This document shows, piece after piece, positions 1 through 8,551 of a stretch of DNA of 64,000 nucleotides. The notes beneath the pieces were generated by a model. That model saw only the letters and a list, made by a program, of their open reading frames with translations. It made no database searches and was not told where the DNA came from. This stretch comes from CAYFQB01 sp964345225 (lineage in GTDB: Bacteria; Nitrospirota; Thermodesulfovibrionia; Thermodesulfovibrionales; UBA6898). The stretch covers positions 95,433 to 159,432 of the forward strand of contig CAYFQB010000016.1 in the NCBI GenBank assembly GCA_964345225.1. The letters are read 5' to 3'. Every line of letters begins with the position of its first letter. The stretch's first letter is position 1. A program made the position numbers and the translations under genes.

Positions 1-302
1 GTTTAAGTCTCAAAGCTTCATTTCCAAAAAGAAAAGTTCAAAGTAAAGTAAGGAATGAGGAGTGAAAAGTAAGGAGTAAGCAGTAAAGAGCAGGGAGCAG
101 GGTGCACGGTGCAGGGTGAACCAAAGAAACCAGATAAACTAGAGAAACCAAAAAACTAAGTAAACACGTAACCGAAATACGACTGACGAAACGGGCCTCG
201 TAACCGTTTAACCTTTTAGTTTTCAAAGAGTAAGAAGTAAGGAGTAAAACGCACAGATAAAAGGAAAGTAAGGGGTAAAAAGTAGGCAGTAGGAAAGAAA
301 CT
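1..302. repeat. Intergenic repeat region, left edge
   Basis: No gene is supported here. The region is made of AGTAAGGAGTAAG-style and GCAGGGAGCAGGG-style degenerate units. Positions 65-225 form one arm of a long inverted repeat whose partner lies at 10567-10740; the central part (about 118-177) is identical between the arms. The ORF that can be read through it on the plus strand is low-complexity and looks like repeat translation. Confidence 0.8.
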
Positions 303-998
303 TTAGAGGTCGTATATTAAAGACAAGAGTCTTGATCTGTCATTTTGGGACATATCGAGAAATTCAATCCCTATATCAAACTTCTTCGATACTTCATCAG
401 TTTTCTCAATACATGAGGCCACTCTTCCCTGAAACCTGATTGTTATATTCTCGTCTGCAAGACATAGAGACATAGGATATTTCTTTTCAACAGGAATATC
501 ATAATTTGTCCCAATAAGCATACCTCCCAGGCTTATCTTCTTAACAGCATGATTCTTTAGAAAATAAAGGGTAGCCCTTTCATTACTGCGAATTTTAAAT
601 CTCAGGGCACCTGGTCTTGATTTTTCGTTTACTTTCTGTTGTTCAGGAATACCGGATAGCCTAATAAAATCCTTCAGCATCACCAGCTTTTCAGAAGTAA
701 TATTCTTGAATTGAATACCAGCTTTTTGAAAAGGAGCCAAATCGTCTATTGAACCTGTTACATCATTGACCGGTTTTTCCCATATAACAATGCCCGATAA
801 CAAAAAATCCCTGTCACCAATTTCCAGCCTAATAAGATGTTTGTCATCAATTCTAAGGCTTTCTTTTGTCTTTATGCATGCCCCTGTTACGCTTATGTCA
901 GAAAGCTCGGTTTCTGTCTCATACAGTGTCCTTGCAAAGATACCCATGCCTTCAACAGGATATCTTGTATACTGCCTTATCCCCCTATCCATATTCAT
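303..998 (-). CDS. Tandem PilZ-domain protein (c-di-GMP binding)
   Basis: A 231-residue cytoplasmic protein without membrane segments. The N-terminal half has the two PilZ signatures, RQYTR (residues 8-12, RxxxR) and DISVTG (34-39, DxSxxG). The C-terminal half repeats the fold with RFKIR and a degenerate KISLGG, ending with the FDIGIEF strand typical of PilZ. Established for the family: these motifs wrap around cyclic di-GMP. Inferred: the first domain binds the nucleotide and the second may bind weakly or dimerise. It stands alone, flanked on both sides by repeat DNA, so no partner is suggested. Start chosen at the first ATG; no clear ribosome-binding site is visible and the ATG two codons later is equally possible. 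Confidence 0.85.
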   Translation of the reverse strand: MNMDRGIRQYTRYPVEGMGIFARTLYETETELSDISVTGACIKTKESLRIDDKHLIRLEIGDRDFLLSGIVIWEKPVNDVTGSIDDLAPFQKAGIQFKNITSEKLVMLKDFIRLSGIPEQQKVNEKSRPGALRFKIRSNERATLYFLKNHAVKKISLGGMLIGTNYDIPVEKKYPMSLCLADENITIRFQGRVASCIEKTDEVSKKFDIGIEFLDMSQNDRSRLLSLIYDL

Positions 999-1398
999 CT
1001 TGAATATATATTATACTACAAAGCAAATTTTATTCCAATAATTTTTATCATAAAGTATTACTTTAAGTATTCTATATAAATTCTATTATTTAAGGTTATT
1101 TATACTATTCAGTTAATTTTTCTGGTTTATTTAATTTCTCTATTTTTTCTAGTTTGTCTTTTTTCTCTTTTCGTTTACGACTATCGGCTTTATACGAAAA
1201 ACTTACAACGCATTCTTTTCTTTTTATTGGCTACTTCTTACATCCTACTTCTTATTCCTTTTTCTTTGCCCCTTGCTCCTTGCACCCTGCTTTTACTGCT
1301 TTCTGCCTACTTTTTACTCCTGAGCCTGTCGAAGGATACTCCTTACTCCTCACCCCTTACTCCTTACTTTTTTTGCTTTGCTCCCTGCACTTTGCTTA
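999..1398. repeat. Intergenic low-complexity repeats
   Basis: No gene supported. It holds T-rich degenerate units (TTACTCCTTACTC, CTGCCTACTTTTTACTCC, TTGCACCCTGC), a diverged version of the repeat seen at 10567-10740, and the motif CCTGAGCCTGTCGAAGGA at about 1319-1336, a type of short dispersed repeat found in many bacterial genomes. Confidence 0.7.
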
Positions 1399-2043
1399 TT
1401 ATGTGATCAAGAATTTCTTTATATGTTCCCATATAACATCCAGCCGGTCATTGAGCAGATGATCTGAATCTACCTCTATCAGTATCACCCTGTCAGGATA
1501 CTTTGAGGCATATTCCCTGCTTTTTTCTATCGGTACTGCCTCGTCATTCTTTCCATGTATAATTAAAACCTTTGAGAGGGGCAGAACTGGATTATTGTAT
1601 CGAAGTCCATCAAGATGGAAATTATACTGTAATGGAATCTTCTCATTGAACGCATAGTGCATTACCTCAGTTGAACCTTCCTTCTTCCACTTTACAAGTA
1701 TCTCTTCGCTGATGCCTAGTGAACTATAAGACAATACAGGTGCAAGGAGAAGCAGGCGTTTTACTGTACCGAATCTATAGGCATAGTGTATACCGACAAG
1801 GGAACCCAGAGAGCTTCCAATAATTCTGACACTACCCAGATTTTTATCGAGTATGTACTGCCTTAGGCGGTTAATCATTCCGGTAACTGTCATATGCTCA
1901 AAGTCTTTTTTAGTTGGATTGAAATCAACTACATGAAACTCAACCTGCGGCAGTGATTTGAACCTTTCTTTCAAATACTGTGCTTTTGTCAAGTTAGCAG
2001 ATGATGAAAAACCATGGAGAAATATTACCTTTTCCTTTGCCAT
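1399..2043 (-). CDS. Alpha/beta hydrolase (YqiA-like esterase family)
   Basis: A 214-residue soluble protein with the order of an alpha/beta hydrolase: the oxyanion-side HGFSSS loop near residue 10, nucleophile elbow GSSLGS, acid in GKNDEAVP, and catalytic histidine in DSDHLLND near the C-terminus. The short length and the HGFSSS/GSSLGS pattern resemble the YqiA/UPF0227-type esterases. The substrate cannot be inferred. The stop codon abuts the repeat region, so the last residues may have been shaped by repeat DNA. It diverges from the downstream NTPase gene. Confidence 0.8.
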   Translation of the reverse strand: MAKEKVIFLHGFSSSANLTKAQYLKERFKSLPQVEFHVVDFNPTKKDFEHMTVTGMINRLRQYILDKNLGSVRIIGSSLGSLVGIHYAYRFGTVKRLLLLAPVLSYSSLGISEEILVKWKKEGSTEVMHYAFNEKIPLQYNFHLDGLRYNNPVLPLSKVLIIHGKNDEAVPIEKSREYASKYPDRVILIEVDSDHLLNDRLDVIWEHIKKFLIT

Positions 2044-2177
2044 CTTATTCTCACGTTCTAAAAATATCTGTTTCAGAATTATTCTTTGTTCTATTATACC
2101 AGGGCTATCGCTGTCCTTAGATCTGATACCCTATTTAATAACGAATATTCTTGACATTCCAAATAAGAATTGTTCAC

Positions 2178-2723
2178 ATGAATATTATGAAGAAAAATAT
2201 TTTCCTTACAGGTGCCCCTTCATCTGGAAAAACCACTGTCATCAAGAAAGTGATTAAAGGCCTGAATTTTCCTGCCAATGGATTTATTACAGAAGAAGAG
2301 AGAATAGGCGGGAAAAGGGCTGGGTTTTTAATGAAAACCCTTGATGGCAGAACCGGCTACCTTGCTCATAAGGATATAAAATCTGATTTTCATATCAGGA
2401 GATACAGCGTTAGTATTGTGGATATCGAAACAATTGCTGTCCCTTCAATCAATCCTGTCAACAGGAATATAATAATACTCGATGAAATAGGCAAGATGGA
2501 ATGTTTCTCTGAAGTTTTCAAACAGGCCGCAGTCATTGCCCTTGATTCTCCAAATATTGTAGTAGGCACAATTACCTTTGGTGGTGATGAGTTTATCCTG
2601 TCGGTAAAGAACAGGGATGATATAGAGATAACCGAGGTTACACCGGATAACAGGGATTTACTGCCGGATTTAATCTTAAGAAAAATTTCGGATATCTTTA
2701 AGCTTCAGGCTGATTTCAAATAG
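2178..2723 (+). CDS. THEP1-type nucleoside-triphosphatase
   Basis: About 181 residues. The Walker A motif GAPSSGKT lies at the extreme N-terminus, and the Walker B region is IIILDEIGKME. The layout and length match the THEP1/UPF0273-type NTPases, which hydrolyse ATP/GTP and whose cellular role is unclear. An upstream TTG at 2151 gives a longer frame but sits in a TTGACA sequence and adds residues not expected for the family, so I chose the ATG at 2178; the ATG at 2187, giving MKKNIFLTG, is equally plausible. Monocistronic: the neighbours diverge or converge. Confidence 0.85.
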   Translation: MNIMKKNIFLTGAPSSGKTTVIKKVIKGLNFPANGFITEEERIGGKRAGFLMKTLDGRTGYLAHKDIKSDFHIRRYSVSIVDIETIAVPSINPVNRNIIILDEIGKMECFSEVFKQAAVIALDSPNIVVGTITFGGDEFILSVKNRDDIEITEVTPDNRDLLPDLILRKISDIFKLQADFK

Positions 2724-2760
2724 AGATTTTACACTTAGTATGATATCGGAGCCCCGATGG

Positions 2761-3600
2761 TCATATCTGCTCAATTGTCTTGTAAATACCAAGAACAAGT
2801 TCAGCCGTTTTTTCATAATCTAGGGTTTCGGATGTATCACCCAGGTTGTGGTAATTAGGATTCCTGTAAAAGGCTGTATCAGTTATCATAAAGGCAGGAT
2901 AATCAAAATGCCAGAATGAAAGATGGTCTGAAAAATCTATCCCTGGAATAATAGAGACTGAATTAAGTGATTCACAAGGCATCGAAGAGCAATTCTTGAA
3001 AATCTTCTTGAATCTCCTGGTGAATGATCCTGATCTTAAATTTCCGACAAAGGCTATATAATTGCCTACATTCGGGTAGATCCATCTGAATATGGGCAAT
3101 GGGTAAAACTGCGACCCTTTCTTATCGCTATAATAGCCTATCATTTCAAGAGAAACCATACCTTTAACTTTAATTCCCTTATTGTAAAGACTCTCTGCAA
3201 ATACGTAGCTCCCCATATTCCTAGTTCTGAAAAAAGGAGGCTCTTCAAGTGCAAAAGCAACAAAATTGACATTGTGAAATGCAGGATTTTCATTAACAAG
3301 CCTTGCCAGTTCAAGCATACCTGCGATACCACTCGCGTTGTCGTCTGCACCTGGGGTCCCTGTCACTGTATCATAATGGGCACCAATTACAATTATCTCA
3401 TCTGATTTGCCTGTACCTTTAATCTCTGTGAATATATTATGATACGTATTTCCTTCAACTTCGAATGATTGTCTTTTCGCGTTACAACCGTAAGAAATAA
3501 ACTGCTTGTTTATAAAGCTTGCTGACCTTTCGAGTTTTTCAATCTCAGCATAGCTTCTTGAGCCTATATCCTGAGAAAGTACCTTTACAGTATTGATCAG
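2761..3600 (-). CDS. M28-family metallopeptidase, non-canonical start
   Basis: Zinc aminopeptidase of family M28. The metal-ligand motifs are complete: GAHYDT, then GADDNASG, EEPPFF, EMIGYY and the late histidine in NPNYHNLGDTSETLDY. No signal peptide is visible. The open frame runs from 3630 to the stop at 2761 but contains no ATG, GTG or TTG before the GTG at 3366, which lies after the first zinc-binding histidine and so cannot be the true start. The frame upstream reads like a genuine M28 N-terminus (SQDIGSRSYAEIEKL). The best candidate is CTG at 3598-3600; ATA at 3628-3630, overlapping the folP stop, is the outer limit. It probably follows folP by translational coupling. The alternative is a sequence error or mutated start. 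Confidence 0.75.
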   Translation of the reverse strand: MINTVKVLSQDIGSRSYAEIEKLERSASFINKQFISYGCNAKRQSFEVEGNTYHNIFTEIKGTGKSDEIIVIGAHYDTVTGTPGADDNASGIAGMLELARLVNENPAFHNVNFVAFALEEPPFFRTRNMGSYVFAESLYNKGIKVKGMVSLEMIGYYSDKKGSQFYPLPIFRWIYPNVGNYIAFVGNLRSGSFTRRFKKIFKNCSSMPCESLNSVSIIPGIDFSDHLSFWHFDYPAFMITDTAFYRNPNYHNLGDTSETLDYEKTAELVLGIYKTIEQI

Positions 3601-3622
3601 ATTTTTCTTTATCTCTTCAGTT

Positions 3623-4492
3623 TTAACTATCTACCCTCTCTCTTTTTATGGCGTCTGCAACTTTTACAACCCGTGACATCTCACTGACATCGTGAACCCT
3701 GATGATATTTGCGCCATTTATTATGGAAATCGCAACTGTTGCAGCAGTACCTTCAAGCCTTTCGCTTACAGGTGCACCGTCAAGAATCCTGCCAATAAAT
3801 GCCTTTCTTGAAGTTCCTATAAGAATCGGTTTTTCGAGGGATGTAAATTCCCGCAGATTGTTTATTATCTCAAGGTTATGATCAAAGCTCTTCCCAAATC
3901 CTATCCCGGGGTCAATAATAATCATGTCTTCAGAAATACCAAATTTATTAGCAAGCGTGAAGTTTACTCTGAAATAATCCATAATCTCAGGTATCAGGTT
4001 CTCATAGACAGGATTTTCCTGCATATTTTTAGGAGAACCCTTGATATGCATTACAACAACCGGTATTTTATATCTGGAGACAACCCCCGGCATATCAGGG
4101 TCGAATCTCATCCCACTTATATCATTGACTATAGATGCGCCTGCATCAATTGCCCTTAATGCAACTTCAGACTTATATGTGTCAATGGAGATTGGGATAT
4201 TTATTTTAGCTGACAGGGCTTCGATTAACGGAATTGTGCGCTGTAGTTCTTCTCTAATAGAAACAGGATCAGAGCCTGGTCTTGTTGATTCGCCTCCAAT
4301 ATCAATAATATCAGCGCCCTCATCCACCATCCTGAGCGCACGGTCAATTGCACTGGGTTTGCTGAAATAAAGCCCCCCGTCTGAAAAGGAATCCGGTGTA
4401 ACATTCAGGATTCCCATTATATAAGTCTTCCTGGAAAAGTCTAAACAGAAGTTTTTCCAGACAAGTCTCAATAGACAAGCCTCATGTCTCAA
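3623..4492 (-). CDS. folP: Dihydropteroate synthase
   Basis: Condenses p-aminobenzoate with hydroxymethyl-dihydropterin diphosphate in folate synthesis. Signatures: MGILNVTPDSFSDGG near residue 26, IDIGGESTRPGS, DISGM, and IDPGIGFGK, across a TIM-barrel of normal length (289 residues). The frame opens with TTG at 4492, overlapping the ftsH stop by 11 bases; a second TTG at 4471 would also leave a usual N-terminus. The overlap implies co-transcription and coupling with ftsH, a common arrangement (ftsH-folP) in many phyla. Confidence 0.95.
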   Translation of the reverse strand: MRHEACLLRLVWKNFCLDFSRKTYIMGILNVTPDSFSDGGLYFSKPSAIDRALRMVDEGADIIDIGGESTRPGSDPVSIREELQRTIPLIEALSAKINIPISIDTYKSEVALRAIDAGASIVNDISGMRFDPDMPGVVSRYKIPVVVMHIKGSPKNMQENPVYENLIPEIMDYFRVNFTLANKFGISEDMIIIDPGIGFGKSFDHNLEIINNLREFTSLEKPILIGTSRKAFIGRILDGAPVSERLEGTAATVAISIINGANIIRVHDVSEMSRVVKVADAIKRERVDS

Positions 4493-6290
4493 AAACTTTC
4501 TGTTCTTCGAGCTCCTTGATCAGCTGATCTATTTCCTGGCCATCTATTGTCTCTTTTTCAAGGAGGGTGCGTGCAAATTTATCCAAAAGTTCACGTTTTT
4601 GTTCGAGAAGAGCCTTTGCAGAATCATATGCTCCAGAAACAATTTTTTTGACCTCTTCGTCTATCTCAACGGCGGTTTTTTCACTATAATCCTTATGTTT
4701 TGCAATCTCCCTGCCAAGGAAAATCTGTTCATCTTTCTTACCGAATGTTAGGGGCCCGAGCTTCTCACTCATTCCCCATTCAGTGACCATCTTCCTTGCA
4801 AGATCTGTGGCACGTTCAAGGTCGTTACCGGCTCCGGTTGTCATGTGCTTAAGTGCTATTTCTTCTGCAGCCCTTCCACCCATAAGTACCTGAAGTGTCT
4901 TCGTAAGGTAGCTTTTAGAATAAGTGTATCTATCGTCTATCGGTAGCTGTTGAGTTACCCCTAGCGCCCTGCCCCTTGGTATTATGCTTACTTTGTGAAT
5001 TGGATCAGTACCCGGAGTAAATTTTGCAACCAGTGTATGGCCTGCTTCATGATAAGCAGTATTTGTCTTCTCCTCTTCACTGATTATCATGCTTTTTCTC
5101 TCGACACCCATTAAGACCTTATCTTTTGCTTCTTCGAAATCAGTTTTCTCAACCTTTGTCTTTGATTTTCTTGCAGCAAGGAGTGCAGCTTCATTTACAA
5201 GGTTTGCAAGGTCAGCGCCTGAAAAACCCGGTGTTCCTCTTGCAATTTCTTCCAGGTTTATATTATCGTCCAGGGGTATTTCTCTTGTATGTACCTTCAG
5301 TATAGCAAGTCTGCCTTTAACATCCGGTTGTGGCACCACTACCTGCCTGTCGAACCTGCCAGGTCTTAAAAGCGCTGGGTCAAGCACATCAGGCCTGTTA
5401 GTAGCTGCAATGATAATTATTCCAACATTTCCTTCAAAACCATCCATTTCAACAAGAAGCTGGTTTAGGGTCTGCTCGCGTTCATCATGACCTCCTCCAA
5501 GTCCTGCACCTCTGTGCCTTCCTACAGCGTCTATCTCGTCAATAAAAATTATACATGGAGCGTTCTTCTTTGCCTGGTCAAATAGATCTCTTACTCTTGA
5601 AGCACCTACCCCGACAAACATCTCTACGAAATCTGAACCGCTTATACTGAAAAAAGGCACCCCAGCTTCACCTGCAATAGCCCTTGCAAGTAATGTTTTA
5701 CCAGTACCCGGTGCACCAACAATAATCACACCTTTTGGAATTTTCCCTCCCAGTCTCTGAAATTTCTGGGGGTCTTTAAGAAAGTCTATAATCTCCTGTA
5801 CCTCTGCCTTTGACTCATCTATACCCGCAACATCAGCAAACGTTATCTTAACGGATTTTTCTGAAACAAGCCTAGCTTTAGATTTTCCAAATGATAATGC
5901 CTTGTTGCCACCGCTCTGCATCTGGCGCATAAAAAATATCCAGATTACCGCAATAAAGATGATCGGCCCCCATGTAAAAAAGAAATTCATATACCATGGA
6001 TTCTGATCTGGCGGCTTTACAGTGATCTTTACATTTTTTGAACGCATGAGGTTAACGAGTTCAGGGTATTCAGGGGAATAAGATTTAAATTTTACCCCGT
6101 CCTTTAATCGGCCGGTAATACTGTATTCTTTCATGGTAACTTCTTCAATTTTTCCTGCTTCAAGCAGCCCCATGAATTCAGAAAAATTTAACTCCTCCTG
6201 GACCTTTTGAGGAGCATTTAGAAGGTTAAATAGCAGTATTATCAGCAAACCAACCAGCAGCCATATAAAAAGATTCTTATATATACTCAA
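4482..6290 (-). CDS. ftsH: ATP-dependent zinc metalloprotease FtsH
   Basis: Membrane-bound AAA+ protease of 602 residues that degrades membrane and short-lived soluble proteins. Two N-terminal transmembrane segments (about 7-24 and 104-121) flank a short periplasmic domain. Walker A is GAPGTGKT (192-199), Walker B IIFIDEID (about 247-254), followed by the second region of homology. The zinc-binding HEAGH is at 414-418. The start is TTG, well supported by GGAGG six bases upstream on the minus strand; no ATG lies nearby in frame. The following gene is folP. Confidence 0.97.
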   Translation of the reverse strand: MSIYKNLFIWLLVGLLIILLFNLLNAPQKVQEELNFSEFMGLLEAGKIEEVTMKEYSITGRLKDGVKFKSYSPEYPELVNLMRSKNVKITVKPPDQNPWYMNFFFTWGPIIFIAVIWIFFMRQMQSGGNKALSFGKSKARLVSEKSVKITFADVAGIDESKAEVQEIIDFLKDPQKFQRLGGKIPKGVIIVGAPGTGKTLLARAIAGEAGVPFFSISGSDFVEMFVGVGASRVRDLFDQAKKNAPCIIFIDEIDAVGRHRGAGLGGGHDEREQTLNQLLVEMDGFEGNVGIIIIAATNRPDVLDPALLRPGRFDRQVVVPQPDVKGRLAILKVHTREIPLDDNINLEEIARGTPGFSGADLANLVNEAALLAARKSKTKVEKTDFEEAKDKVLMGVERKSMIISEEEKTNTAYHEAGHTLVAKFTPGTDPIHKVSIIPRGRALGVTQQLPIDDRYTYSKSYLTKTLQVLMGGRAAEEIALKHMTTGAGNDLERATDLARKMVTEWGMSEKLGPLTFGKKDEQIFLGREIAKHKDYSEKTAVEIDEEVKKIVSGAYDSAKALLEQKRELLDKFARTLLEKETIDGQEIDQLIKELEEQKVFET

Positions 6291-6349
6291 TATTTACCTC
6301 CATAACTATGATTTATTTTACCATAAACAATAGTTTATTTAAATTAATG

Positions 6350-6379
6350 TTAGTTATCCGATAAAGGCATGATAACTAA
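6350..6379. other. Perfect 9-bp inverted repeat between rph and ftsH
   Basis: TTAGTTATC at 6350-6358 pairs with GATAACTAA at 6371-6379 across a 12-base loop. It lies in the 120-bp gap upstream of ftsH. It has no T-run on the minus strand, so it is more likely an operator or mRNA hairpin than an intrinsic terminator. Confidence 0.45.
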
Positions 6380-6410
6380 ATAAATTTGAGCCATTTTGAG
6401 CTTGAAGGTA

Positions 6411-7148
6411 TTAGATTTTTATTGAATCAGGTAAGTCCTGGAGCAGTTGCCTCTGTAATGAAATCAACTTGTCGATACCTTTTTTTGCGAGTTCTATCAT
6501 CTCATCCAGTTTCTTTACGGAGAAAGGATTGCTTTCGGCTGTTCCCTGGATTTCAACAAGTTTTCCGTCTCCAGTCATTACAACATTCATATCAACATCA
6601 GCTGAAAAATCTTCCTCATAGCACAAGTCAATTAAGGCCTCATCCTTAACTATCCCTACGCTTATAGCAGCAAGATAGTCCTTGATTGGATTTTTTTCTA
6701 TAAATCCACTTTCTATTGCATATCTACAGGCATCAGCAAGGCTTATAAATGCACCGGTTATCGCTGCAGTTCTTGTCCCACCGTCTGCCTGAATAACATC
6801 GCAATCCATCCAGAAAGTCCTTTGTCCAATTAAATCAAGATCAACAACAGATCTCAAGGCCCTTCCGATAATTCTCTGTATCTCATGGGTTCTTCCGCTG
6901 ATTCTTCCAAATGTTGATTCCCTTAGAGTTCTTGTTGGCGTTGCCCTTGGTAGCATTGAATACTCTGCAGTTATCCATCCTCTGTTCTGATCTTTAAGAA
7001 AGACAGGCACTTTGTCCTCAATCGATGCGTTACAGATAACCTTTGTCCTTCCTAGCTCAATAAGCACAGAACCCTCGGCAGCTTTAACAAAATGCCTTGT
7101 AATCTTTATGTCCCTTATCTCATTATTTTTACGGCCATCCGGTCTCAT
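6411..7148 (-). CDS. rph: Ribonuclease PH
   Basis: 3'-to-5' phosphorolytic exoribonuclease that trims tRNA 3' ends. 245 residues, normal length. Starts with the canonical MRPDGR, followed by GSVLIELGRTKVIC, then the GRISGRTHEIQRIIGRALR segment and QADGGTRTAAITGAF. Only three bases separate it from the murI stop, and a murI-rph pairing is frequently seen in bacteria, so they are co-transcribed. Confidence 0.97.
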   Translation of the reverse strand: MRPDGRKNNEIRDIKITRHFVKAAEGSVLIELGRTKVICNASIEDKVPVFLKDQNRGWITAEYSMLPRATPTRTLRESTFGRISGRTHEIQRIIGRALRSVVDLDLIGQRTFWMDCDVIQADGGTRTAAITGAFISLADACRYAIESGFIEKNPIKDYLAAISVGIVKDEALIDLCYEEDFSADVDMNVVMTGDGKLVEIQGTAESNPFSVKKLDEMIELAKKGIDKLISLQRQLLQDLPDSIKI

Positions 7149-7151
7149 GTA

Positions 7152-7967
7152 TCATGCCTTTGTATCGAGTTCTATTTTAAGTATATTGTCTATTTTTTCT
7201 CCTAAAAATTTTTCACCTACTTCTACGAATCTCTCAGGAGAATCAGTCACATAGAATTCTCGGACTGCATTACCTGCATCTGTTTTCATCAGAGAGGAAA
7301 CTCCAAGAATATTCCTTATCTCTTCTGCAGTCTCTATTGCAGAATCAATAAGTTTAACCTTTTTCCCCATAACTTTCAAAATAGTTTTTTTCAGAAGAGG
7401 ATAATGAGTACAGCCGAGTACAAGTGTATCTATGCCTTTGTTAGCAATCTTTTCCAGATATCTTTCAGCAATGCTTTCAGCTATACTGTCATCTGTCCAC
7501 CCTTCCTCAACAAGAGGCACAAAAAGAGGACAGGGCAGGCTGAATATTTCTATATCACTGTCAAAAGTTTTTATGGCTTTAGTGTAGGAATTGCTCTTTA
7601 TTGTAGCATCAGTGCCTATTACACCTACTTTTTTAAATTTAGTGCAGGATACAGCAGCTTTTGCACCAGGTTCTATCACTCCTATAACAGGTATTGAAGT
7701 AGTTTTTTGTATTGACTCAAGACTGACAGCAGATGCGGTATTGCAGGCTACTACAAGTATTTTAATATTTTTTGAAAAGAGAAATCTGGCATTTTCAAAA
7801 GAGTACCTTGTAACTGTTTCAGGAGATCTTATTCCATAAGGGACTCTTGCTGTATCTCCGAGATAAATTGTACTTTCTTTTGGTAGTACGCGTAATATTT
7901 CTTTTAATACTGTAAGGCCGCCGATACCTGAGTCGAATATGCCGATTGGTTTTTCCTTTTCACTCAT
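7152..7967 (-). CDS. murI: Glutamate racemase
   Basis: Converts L- to D-glutamate for peptidoglycan. 271 residues. The two catalytic cysteines sit in ACNTAS and LGCTHYPLL, and the N-terminal IGIFDSGIGGLTVL is diagnostic. It lies in a leftward run amidase, GerMN protein, murI, rph with gaps under 20 bp, which links precursor synthesis to wall remodelling. Confidence 0.97.
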   Translation of the reverse strand: MSEKEKPIGIFDSGIGGLTVLKEILRVLPKESTIYLGDTARVPYGIRSPETVTRYSFENARFLFSKNIKILVVACNTASAVSLESIQKTTSIPVIGVIEPGAKAAVSCTKFKKVGVIGTDATIKSNSYTKAIKTFDSDIEIFSLPCPLFVPLVEEGWTDDSIAESIAERYLEKIANKGIDTLVLGCTHYPLLKKTILKVMGKKVKLIDSAIETAEEIRNILGVSSLMKTDAGNAVREFYVTDSPERFVEVGEKFLGEKIDNILKIELDTKA

Positions 7968-7984
7968 TTTAAATTTTATTATCT

Positions 7985-8551
7985 CTAATATGCCTGTTTG
8001 AAACTAATCTTCTGTAATGGATATTTCAAATAAAAATGACCGCCTAGAGTTTCTATCTCCTTCCCTTCTATTAATATTTTAAAACTATACGATTGCTGCA
8101 GATTTGAAATAAGACTCTCATAAAAACCTTTCAGGATCAGATATTCTGAAAGTGCATCACCCTGAAAGTTTCTCCGTAATTCATCTGAAAGGTCTATATA
8201 TAAAATATTGTCATAACCTCTGTAGAGGCCTAGTAGTTTAACATTTTCAGGTATATGTGACATTTTTCCATTTTCAGGACCTTTAAAATACTCCTCAATA
8301 ACTGTTTCTGCTATCGATATCTGTTTTATTCTTCTGGGCAGTCTTTTTTCAATCATCTGCAGATGGTTGCCTACAGGATAGTAGACCCTTATAGAAAAGC
8401 TGTTTTCTCCCTCCTGGTTTTCGTTCAGGACAGGCTTTTCAGTAACGGTCTTTTCAGGCACGGTAAATTTACGTAAAAACAGATAGCTGACTCCAGCGGT
8501 AATCACAAACAATAATATAATAAGTATGACCCATATTGTTTTAGTTTTCAT
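7985..8551 (-). CDS. GerMN-domain membrane-anchored protein
   Basis: 188 residues. One N-terminal transmembrane segment (about 6-26), a short linker, then a GerMN domain from about residue 50 with the core YIDLSDELRRNF and a conserved helix containing LILKGFYESL. GerMN domains are found in spore-germination lipoproteins but also widely in non-sporulators next to amidases, where they probably act in cell-wall binding; this organism shows no sporulation genes here. The start overlaps the end of the amidase gene by 11 bases, implying a functional pair. Confidence 0.85.
   Translation of the reverse strand: MKTKTIWVILIILLFVITAGVSYLFLRKFTVPEKTVTEKPVLNENQEGENSFSIRVYYPVGNHLQMIEKRLPRRIKQISIAETVIEEYFKGPENGKMSHIPENVKLLGLYRGYDNILYIDLSDELRRNFQGDALSEYLILKGFYESLISNLQQSYSFKILIEGKEIETLGGHFYLKYPLQKISFKQAY

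Noticed and set aside
1154..1462. Plus-strand ORF across the repeat region
   Set aside because: Low-complexity translation of repeats, running into the hydrolase gene on the other strand.
2761..3366. M28 peptidase starting at GTG 3366
   Set aside because: It would lose the GAHYDT zinc ligand; the frame upstream is clearly peptidase.
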